Shown here in pieces: positions 6,651-10,873 of a stretch of 10,873 nucleotides of DNA (positions are counted from its first letter, which is position 1; every line of letters starts with the position of its first letter). Origin of the DNA: Microbacteriaceae bacterium (GTDB lineage: Bacteria > Actinomycetota > Actinomycetes > Actinomycetales > Microbacteriaceae); contig JAODAU010000440.1 in the NCBI GenBank assembly GCA_025463615.1, positions 1 to 10,873 of the forward strand. Direction: 5' to 3'. The notes under the pieces were generated by a model. That model searched no databases and was not told where the DNA came from. It worked only from the letters and a program-made list of their open reading frames with translations. The translations under genes were made by a program, and so were the position numbers.

Positions 6651-8066
6651 TTACTTGAGCGTGCCGAGCGTGACGTTGACCGTGGTGGTCTTGCCGTCGC
6701 GCACGTAGCTCAGCGTGGTGCTCGCGCCCGCCGCGAGGAAACGCACCTGCGCGGTGAGGTCGGTGGCACCCGTGATCGGCACGCCGTTGAAGCTGGTGAC
6801 GACGTCGCCGGCCTTGAGGCCCGCCTTGTCGGCCGCTCCACCGGAGACGACGGTCTTGAGCAGGGCGCCGACGGTCGAGCTCGAGCCGGAGGTCGAGTCC
6901 TCGACGCTGGCACCGAGCAGGCCGTGGGTGGCGCTGCCGGACTTGATGATCTCGTTGGCGACGCGCTGGGCGAGGTTCGCCGGGATGGCGAAGCCGACGC
7001 CGATGCTGCCGGACTGGCCGGAGCTGTCTGACGAGCTGCCCGCGCTGGCGATGGCGACGTTGATGCCAATCACCTTCGCGTTCTCGTCGAGCAGGGCGCC
7101 GCCCGAGTTGCCGGGGTTGATGGCGGCATCCGTCTGGATGACGGGCAGCGAGATGGTCGCCGTGGCGTCCTGGCTCTGCGACTGCGACTGCGATCCCTGG
7201 CCGTTGTCGAAGTTCCAGAAGTCGAACGGGCCGTTCTGGCCGTTGCCGCTTCCGTTGCCGTTCGACTGGTCGCCCGAGCTGGAGTCCGGCACGGCCGACG
7301 ACGCGATGGTGATGCTGCGGTTGAGCGCGCTCACGATGCCCGTGGTGACCGTGTTGGAGAGGCCGAGCGGGGCGCCGATGGCGACGGCCGTCTGGCCGAC
7401 GTTCAGCTTGCTCGAGTTGGCGAACGTGGCCGGCTGGAGGCCGCTCGCGTTCTTCAGCTTGATGACCGCGAGGTCCACGATCGGGTCGGTGCCCACGACG
7501 GTCGCGTCGTAGATGTGGCCGTCGGCCGTGGTGACCTGGATCTTGCCGGTGGCGGATGCCCCGTCCAGCGTGACCACGTGGGTGTTGGTGAGCACGTAGC
7601 CGTCGGAGGAGAGGATGACGCCCGATCCGGTGCCCGCCTCGGAGCTGTCGGTGACCGAGATGGTGACCACCGAAGGCTCGGCCTTCGCCGCGACCGCGGT
7701 GACGACGTTGACGTTGGAGGTGTCGTTGACCGTGATGTTCTGCGCCTTGGGGGCGGCGGTCGTGGTGGAGCCGTTCGAGTTGGCGGAGACGGCCCAGGCG
7801 GCGACGCCCGCACCGGACACGCCACCGACGAGCGCGCCGACGGCGAGGGCGGCAACGATGCCGACCTTCGCGGAGCGGCCCTTGGCGGGAGCGGCGGTTG
7901 CGGTGGTGGTGGCCGCGTACTGCGGCTCGGCTGCGGGGGCGGGCTGGCCGTCGATGAGGGGCTGCGTGTCGCCCTCCGCCGCGGGGGCGGCGAACTCGGC
8001 CGTCGGCTCCTCGGGGGTCTGGGGCGTCTCTGATCCGGAAATGTTGTCCTGCGGGCTGTCGGTCAT
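6651..8066 (-). CDS. HtrA/DegP-like trypsin-family serine protease with PDZ domain, membrane-anchored (471 aa)
   Basis: Domain order: a Pro/Ala/Glu-rich disordered N-terminus facing the cytoplasm (1-66), one transmembrane segment (about 68-94), a Ser/Thr-rich linker, a trypsin-like domain (about 120-370) and one PDZ domain (about 381-467). The catalytic triad is His163 (TNTHVV), Asp198 (IVDLAVIKL) and Ser321 in NPGNSGGAL. The family performs extracytoplasmic quality control, cleaving or refolding damaged exported proteins; actinobacterial relatives include PepD and HtrA. An insert of about 45 residues (257-301), rich in Ser, Asn, Gly and Gln and ending in SQSQSQSQ, sits between the SALNRSI strand and the active-site segment. 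The ATG at 8066 is chosen over an upstream in-frame start at 8084 because GGAAGGAG at 8082-8075 lies eight bases before it. The gene appears to be transcribed alone, with its own promoter box and a strong terminator hairpin. The exact orthologue (HtrA, PepD or DegP class) cannot be fixed by eye. Confidence 0.95.
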   Translation of the reverse strand: MTDSPQDNISGSETPQTPEEPTAEFAAPAAEGDTQPLIDGQPAPAAEPQYAATTTATAAPAKGRSAKVGIVAALAVGALVGGVSGAGVAAWAVSANSNGSTTTAAPKAQNITVNDTSNVNVVTAVAAKAEPSVVTISVTDSSEAGTGSGVILSSDGYVLTNTHVVTLDGASATGKIQVTTADGHIYDATVVGTDPIVDLAVIKLKNASGLQPATFANSSKLNVGQTAVAIGAPLGLSNTVTTGIVSALNRSITIASSAVPDSSSGDQSNGNGSGNGQNGPFDFWNFDNGQGSQSQSQSQDATATISLPVIQTDAAINPGNSGGALLDENAKVIGINVAIASAGSSSDSSGQSGSIGVGFAIPANLAQRVANEIIKSGSATHGLLGASVEDSTSGSSSTVGALLKTVVSGGAADKAGLKAGDVVTSFNGVPITGATDLTAQVRFLAAGASTTLSYVRDGKTTTVNVTLGTLK

Positions 8067-8074
8067 CGGGGGTG

Positions 8075-8082
8075 CTCCTTCC
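8075..8082 (-). promoter_or_regulatory. Strong Shine-Dalgarno (GGAAGGAG) deciding the htrA-like start
   Basis: GGAAGGAG on the - strand is eight bases from the ATG at 8066, an ideal distance. The in-frame alternative start at 8084 would lie upstream of it and has no such site, so 8066 is the translation start. Confidence 0.85.
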
Positions 8083-8086
8083 AAGC

Positions 8087-8108
8087 GTTGCCAGCTTTCA
8101 CTGCCAAC
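8087..8108 (-). promoter_or_regulatory. Imperfect palindrome at the predicted transcription start of the htrA-like gene
   Basis: On the - strand GTTGGCAG, then TGAAAG, then CTGGCAAC form an inverted repeat of eight base pairs with one mismatch, spanning 22 bases. It begins about seven bases after the -10 box at 8115-8120, so it covers the first transcribed bases. It could be an operator for a stress regulator or a 5' mRNA hairpin that stabilises the transcript. Confidence 0.4.
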
Positions 8109-8114
8109 CTGAGC

Positions 8115-8120
8115 ATTCTA
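8115..8120 (-). promoter_or_regulatory. Putative -10 box (TAGAAT) of the htrA-like gene
   Basis: TAGAAT on the - strand matches five of six bases of TATAAT, in a locally AT-richer patch (CAAATAGAATG). It would give a leader of about 42 bases ending in the strong Shine-Dalgarno sequence. No -35 hexamer resembling TTGACA is found 16-18 bases upstream, so an alternative sigma factor or an activator is possible. Confidence 0.5.
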
Positions 8121-8173
8121 TTTGGACGCCCTGTGAGCCCGCCGACGCTCTGCTTAGGAGTTGCCTGTGCGCT

Positions 8174-8989
8174 TCAGCAGCCGGGCCCGTGCGGATCCTG
8201 GACGCAGTCGCGGGCCACCAGCACGGTCTTCGCCGTGCCCACCGTGGTGGTGAGCCGGTTGGCGGGAACGGCGAGGGTTCCGGCGATGGGGATCCAGTCA
8301 TCCGTCGTGTAGCGGTACTCGGCGCCGAACTCGACGGTGAGGTCGATGGCGTACGTACCCTCCCGCTGGTACCGATGACTGGTCGGCGTGGGGTCGAAGG
8401 ATGACAGGCCCAGCGCCTTCCACGTCGCCCCTCCCCCGCCCAGCGTGGCCGCCGACCCGTCGCCGTAGACCCAGCGGAACGCCTTCGCCGTGAACCGCAC
8501 GGATGCCGGCTTGCCGAGCAGCACGCCCGTCTGCACCTCGGAGTTAGCGGTCGCGAAGAAGTTCGTGTCCAGGCCGACCACCGACCAGCCGCCCGGCTCC
8601 ATGTGGTCGACGCCGGGCGTCGGGGCGAACCCGATGAGGTCGCTGAGGTGCACGGGGCCGGTCACGGTGAAGCCGTCGCGCTGGCCGATGGCGGGGTTCG
8701 GGACCGCCTTGCACTTCGTGGTCAGGGTGCCGCAGGGGCGGGTCGCGGTGGTCGCGCCGTGCTTGGGTTTGGATGCGGTGGTGCCGGGGGCGGTGTTGCC
8801 GCGGGTTGCGGTGCCGTTGCCGGGGCTGTCTTTGGTCGCCTTCAGCTGAACTCCAGTGCCGTCGGTCGTGGCGCATGTGCCGGTGAATTTGCTCACGGCC
8901 GCGCACTCAGTCGCCGGGTCGGAGCTGACGACAACAGCACCCGGTAAGGCAAGCAACAACGCAATGATCAGCACCTTTGGAGCTAGCAC
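8174..8989 (-). CDS. Secreted protein with PKD-like domain (271 aa)
   Basis: The N-terminus (MLAPKVLIIALLLALPGAVVVSS) is a signal peptide with one lysine and a long hydrophobic core. A Thr/Gly/Lys-rich low-complexity stretch follows (about 45-85). The C-terminal part (about 160-222) carries PKD-type features: FRWVYGDGS, then HRYQREGTYAIDLTVEF, the W-x-[FY]-GDG...H-x-Y...G-x-Y pattern of these beta-sandwiches. Six cysteines (29, 39, 86, 93, 262, 271) are spaced for disulphides outside the cell. There is no LPxTG anchor or C-terminal membrane helix, so it is either released or bound non-covalently. I chose GTG 8989, with GGAG at 9002-8999 nine bases before it; a TTG at 9004 is an in-frame alternative. 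The start overlaps the stop of the lipoprotein gene by seven bases (GTGCTAG), indicating one operon. Its function is unknown; PKD domains usually bind proteins or polysaccharides. Confidence 0.82.
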   Translation of the reverse strand: MLAPKVLIIALLLALPGAVVVSSDPATECAAVSKFTGTCATTDGTGVQLKATKDSPGNGTATRGNTAPGTTASKPKHGATTATRPCGTLTTKCKAVPNPAIGQRDGFTVTGPVHLSDLIGFAPTPGVDHMEPGGWSVVGLDTNFFATANSEVQTGVLLGKPASVRFTAKAFRWVYGDGSAATLGGGGATWKALGLSSFDPTPTSHRYQREGTYAIDLTVEFGAEYRYTTDDWIPIAGTLAVPANRLTTTVGTAKTVLVARDCVQDPHGPGC

Positions 8990-9510
8990 GGTTCGGTGCT
9001 CCAAACCTCGTCATGTGAAATTCGGAGTTCATGGTCGCCCACAAGTTGAAACGCAAGCTCGTAGGTGGCAGTGTCAGGGCGATCCTTCGACACCACGGAA
9101 TTGCCAGATGAGTCTACTAGCCGAAATTGACTCACATCCTCGCACACGTAAGCCCGCACCGGCTCGTCGCTAGCAGCCTCAATCGTCTCGATACGAAAGT
9201 TCCGGTAGGTGACGCTACCTGAGGCTTTTAGTCCCGCTGACCTCGCTGCGTCGAACGTCTTCAGATCGGCCTTGAGGAGGGCGCCGGTCACTACCTTGGG
9301 GAGCTCAGTTTTATAGTCTCCCCCATCAGTGAGCAACGAGACAGTTACATCCGTGTATCGCTTGTACGCGGCCTCGGCCGCCTTCAGCGCCTCCGCGTCC
9401 GAGGCGAAGAGCGGCGTGCTGGTCGGGGTGGGGGCCGGCGTTACGGTTGGGTCGGAGCCGACGCATCCTGTGAGCACGAGAACTGAGAGAAACACGACGG
9501 CGATACGCAT
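8983..9510 (-). CDS. Putative lipoprotein of unknown function (175 aa)
   Basis: A type II signal peptide is clear: MR, a hydrophobic stretch, then the lipobox LTGC with Cys16 as the lipidated residue. A Pro/Thr-rich tether follows (about 20-33). The folded part (36-175) starts with a helix (SDAEALKAAEAAYKRYTDVT) and then alternates strands (SVTYRNFRIETI, VRAYVCEDVSQFRLVD, TATYELAFQLV, ELRISHDEVW). That layout is reminiscent of a cystatin- or NTF2-like fold, but this is a guess. Cys123 and the C-terminal Cys175 could form a disulphide. The ATG at 9510 is set by a leaderless TAGCGT box. It is the first gene of a two-gene operon with the PKD-like protein, so the pair may act together at the cell surface. 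Base composition is visibly less GC-rich than in its neighbours, with codons such as TTT, ATA, AGT and ACA, hinting at a different history or weaker selection. Confidence 0.85.
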   Translation of the reverse strand: MRIAVVFLSVLVLTGCVGSDPTVTPAPTPTSTPLFASDAEALKAAEAAYKRYTDVTVSLLTDGGDYKTELPKVVTGALLKADLKTFDAARSAGLKASGSVTYRNFRIETIEAASDEPVRAYVCEDVSQFRLVDSSGNSVVSKDRPDTATYELAFQLVGDHELRISHDEVWSTEPC

Positions 9511-9516
9511 GCCGTC

Positions 9517-9522
9517 ACGCTA
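9517..9522 (-). promoter_or_regulatory. -10 box (TAGCGT) of the leaderless lipoprotein operon
   Basis: On the - strand TAGCGT is followed by GACGGC and then the ATG at 9510, the exact TANNNT-N6-ATG spacing. No Shine-Dalgarno sequence is present. No convincing -35 box is seen 16-18 bases upstream. Confidence 0.65.
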
Positions 9523-9594
9523 GGGGAATCCGCGAACCGGCCTCCGAAGTTCTCCACAGGCACCCGCCGCACTCATCCGGGCAGCAGCGCGCTG

Positions 9595-9640
9595 GTTTGT
9601 CAGCGTCGCGGTCATTCGAACGGGCGCGCCGCTGACAAAC
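9595..9640. repeat. Inverted repeat, 11-bp arms (GTTTGTCAGCG / CGCTGACAAAC)
   Basis: Bases 9595-9605 are the exact reverse complement of 9630-9640, with 24 bases between. The arms carry TTTGTCA/TGACAAA, AT-richer than the surroundings. It could be a paired regulator site or the ends of a small degenerate element. As a terminator it lacks a T-run. Confidence 0.6.
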
Positions 9641-9650
9641 GGGCGCGCCG
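9619..9650. repeat. 13-base direct repeat (AACGGGCGCGCCG), period 19
   Basis: The unit occurs at 9619-9631 and again at 9638-9650. Each copy contains the palindrome GGCGCGCC. The spacer between copies includes CTGACA, part of the right arm of the overlapping inverted repeat, so the two repeat systems are interleaved. Confidence 0.7.
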
Positions 9651-9670
9651 CCCTGTCACGTCGGACCTGG

Positions 9671-9730
9671 CGCGGTCGTTTCGGGGAAATGCTGTCGCAC
9701 TTGCGACCGTGGTTCGCCGAAACGGCCGCG
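9671..9730. repeat. Long inverted repeat, 14-bp arms with an internal dyad
   Basis: Bases 9671-9684 (CGCGGTCGTTTCGG) pair with 9717-9730 (CCGAAACGGCCGCG) over 14 positions with a single G-T wobble. The 32-base loop holds a second perfect dyad, GTCGCA at 9694-9699 and TGCGAC at 9702-9707, two bases apart. The nested arrangement suggests a structured RNA, a protein-binding site or a small repetitive element. No T-run follows on either strand. Confidence 0.65.
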
Positions 9731-9744
9731 CTTACCGCAAGCGC
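9728..9744 (-). terminator. Possible hairpin terminator of the histidine kinase gene
   Basis: GCGCTT at 9728-9733 pairs with AAGCGC at 9739-9744 around a 5-base loop, 29 bases past the kinase stop on the - strand. There is no T-tract. Its 3' arm on the - strand shares 9728-9730 with the larger inverted repeat, so the two structures exclude each other at their edges. Confidence 0.35.
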
Positions 9745-9773
9745 TCGAGGGGAGGGGTGGAGAGTGGTGACCG

Positions 9774-10873
9774 CTACGCGGCGACGGCGCGCCGCGGGAG
9801 CGGCAGCGACAGGCTGAAGGCCGTGCCGACGCCCTCCTGGCTCTCGACGTCGAGCTCGCCCTCGTGGGCGGTCACGATCGCCTTCGTGATCGTGAGGCCG
9901 AGGCCGACGCCGGGGACCGCGTTGCGGGTCGCCGTCGACGCGCGGAAGAAGCGCGCGTAGAGCTGGTCGAGCTCGGATGCCGGGATGCCGAGCCCGGTGT
10001 CGCGCACGGTGATCACGGCATCCTCGCCCGACAGCCCGAGGCTCACGGTGACCTTGCCTCCGCGCGGCGTGAACTTCACCGCGTTGGAGATGAGGTTGTC
10101 GCAGGCCTGGCCGAGGCGCAGCGCGTCGCCGCGCACCGAGACCGGGACGCCGGGCAGCTCGAGCACCAGCTCGACGCCGGCGGCGGCCGCGGTGGGGCGG
10201 GCCGTCTCGAAGGAGGAGGTCACGACATCCGGGAGGGAGACCTGGCTGATGTCGAGCGGGAACTTGCCCGACGAGACCTGCGCGGTGAACAGCAGGTCGC
10301 CGACGAGGCGCAGCAGGCGATGCGCGTTGCGCTCGGCCACGGCGAGGTACTGCAGCTGCTCCTCGGAGAGGGGCGCATCGTCGTCGTCGCGCAGCAGCTC
10401 CAGGTAGCCGAGGATCGAGCTGAGCGGCGTGCGGAGCTCGTGCGAGATGAGGCCGACGAACTCGTCCTTGAGGCGGGAGACCTCCTTGGCCTGGGTGACA
10501 TCCGTGCCGACGAAGATGTAGCCGACGGTCGTGCCCTCCTCGTCGGCGCGGGGCGTGACGGCCACCGACACCGAGAGCGTGGTGCCGTCGTGCCGCACGT
10601 AGGTCCAGTCGCGCACCTCCGCGCGGCCAAGTCGAGCCGACTCGACGAGGGCGGAGAAGCCGGGGTTGAGCACCGTCGCGCCGGGCGGGTAGTTGAGCTC
10701 CTTGGCGCGCGCCTCGAGCTCCTCGTCCAGGTGGAACTCGAAGACGTACTTCTTGCCCTGCGTCTCGTCGGGGGCGAGCCCGAGCATCACGCTGGCGCCG
10801 GGGTTCCAGACGTCGATGAGGCCGGTGAGGTCGGTGCCGATCACGGACTGCTCGGTCACCGCGTCGAGCACGC
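9774..10873 (-). CDS. PAS-domain sensor histidine kinase, C-terminal part (5' end outside window)
   Basis: The frame is open to the right edge, so the N-terminus is missing. Numbering from base 10871, residues 1-128 are a PAS domain (EQSVIGTDLTGLIDVWNPGA at the start, WTYVRHDGTTLSVSVAVTP and GYIFVGTDVTQ at the end). A HisKA dimerisation domain follows, with the phospho-acceptor His144 in ISHELRTPLSSI. Next is an HATPase_c domain with all boxes: N box DNLISNAVKFTP, G1 DTGLGIP, F box FFRAS and G2 GVGLGLTITKAI. It ends with TAG at 9774-9776. It would autophosphorylate on ATP binding and pass the phosphate to a response regulator. None is visible in the window, and membrane segments, if any, would be upstream. 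A PAS signal is often redox, light or a small ligand, but no ligand can be named from the sequence. Confidence 0.95.
   Translation of the reverse strand, partial: VLDAVTEQSVIGTDLTGLIDVWNPGASVMLGLAPDETQGKKYVFEFHLDEELEARAKELNYPPGATVLNPGFSALVESARLGRAEVRDWTYVRHDGTTLSVSVAVTPRADEEGTTVGYIFVGTDVTQAKEVSRLKDEFVGLISHELRTPLSSILGYLELLRDDDDAPLSEEQLQYLAVAERNAHRLLRLVGDLLFTAQVSSGKFPLDISQVSLPDVVTSSFETARPTAAAAGVELVLELPGVPVSVRGDALRLGQACDNLISNAVKFTPRGGKVTVSLGLSGEDAVITVRDTGLGIPASELDQLYARFFRASTATRNAVPGVGLGLTITKAIVTAHEGELDVESQEGVGTAFSLSLPLPRRAVAA

Larger units (their letters stand above)
9523..9773. other. Structured intergenic region without a gene
   Basis: This 251-base stretch lies between the sensor kinase stop and the lipoprotein promoter. 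I see no coding frame with a plausible start that is not a shadow. It contains two long inverted repeats, a 13-base direct repeat, a short perfect dyad and a separate hairpin near the kinase stop, each listed on its own. It also has TTCTCCACA (9550-9558), which only loosely resembles a DnaA box. Confidence 0.6.

Noticed and set aside
3800..6658. A 952-codon frame on the + strand
   Set aside because: It is Arg/Ala/Gly-rich without domains and overlaps the real TagF-like gene in another frame and the glycosyltransferase gene in antisense. Long shadow frames are expected at this GC content.
7515..8112. Open frames on the + strand opposite the htrA-like gene
   Set aside because: They mirror the Ala/Thr/Gly-rich N-terminal part of the protease and show no independent motif or start signal.
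9595..9744. CRISPR array or insertion sequence in the repeat-rich intergenic region
   Set aside because: There are only two copies of a 13-base unit, with no regular spacers, no transposase and no flanking target duplication. The region is listed only as structured non-coding DNA.
1..10873. tRNA or rRNA genes
   Set aside because: I saw no CCA-ended cloverleaf pattern or conserved rRNA stretch in the non-coding gaps; all gaps are short and accounted for.

Overview
The window is GC-rich DNA with dense coding on both strands and frequent GTG starts. Its actinobacterial-type signals include leaderless TANNNT promoters and an HtrA protease with an N-terminal anchor. The best guess is a high-GC actinobacterium, probably of the Microbacteriaceae. 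That placement rests on codon style and protein resemblance seen by eye, with no search behind it.

Layout, left to right. (1) Bases 1-993, + strand: the 3' part of an EcsC-like protein gene, then a 98-residue protein of unknown function read from a leaderless promoter. (2) Bases 994-1299, - strand: a small XRE-type DNA-binding protein whose stop codon abuts the stop of the preceding + gene. (3) Bases 1378-5480: three paralogous CDP-glycerol glycerophosphotransferase-family genes. One is on the - strand; two on the + strand are divergent from it and overlap by ATGA. (4) Bases 5477-6526, - strand: an ExoA-like family 2 glycosyltransferase with C-terminal membrane segments, convergent with the third transferase and sharing a CTAG as both stop codons. 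(5) Bases 6600-8120, - strand: a membrane-anchored HtrA/DegP-type serine protease with its own promoter, Shine-Dalgarno sequence and a strong downstream hairpin. (6) Bases 8174-9510, - strand: a two-gene leaderless operon encoding a lipoprotein and a secreted PKD-like protein. (7) Bases 9523-9773: a non-coding stretch crowded with inverted and direct repeats. (8) Bases 9774-10873, - strand: the 3' part of a PAS-containing sensor histidine kinase.

The theme is the cell envelope. The three transferases and the ExoA-like enzyme look like part of a locus that builds a glycerol-phosphate or related wall glycopolymer. HtrA, the lipoprotein/PKD pair and the sensor kinase act in or outside the membrane. 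No precursor enzyme (TagD-like), polymer exporter (TagGH-like) or response regulator is visible, so these pathways must be completed elsewhere.

Nothing here is clearly a new defence or mobile system. The items most worth a second look are the structured intergenic region at 9595-9744, the repeated leaderless promoter geometry, the divergent motifs in the - strand transferase, the lipoprotein/PKD pair, and the dyad at the predicted htrA transcription start.
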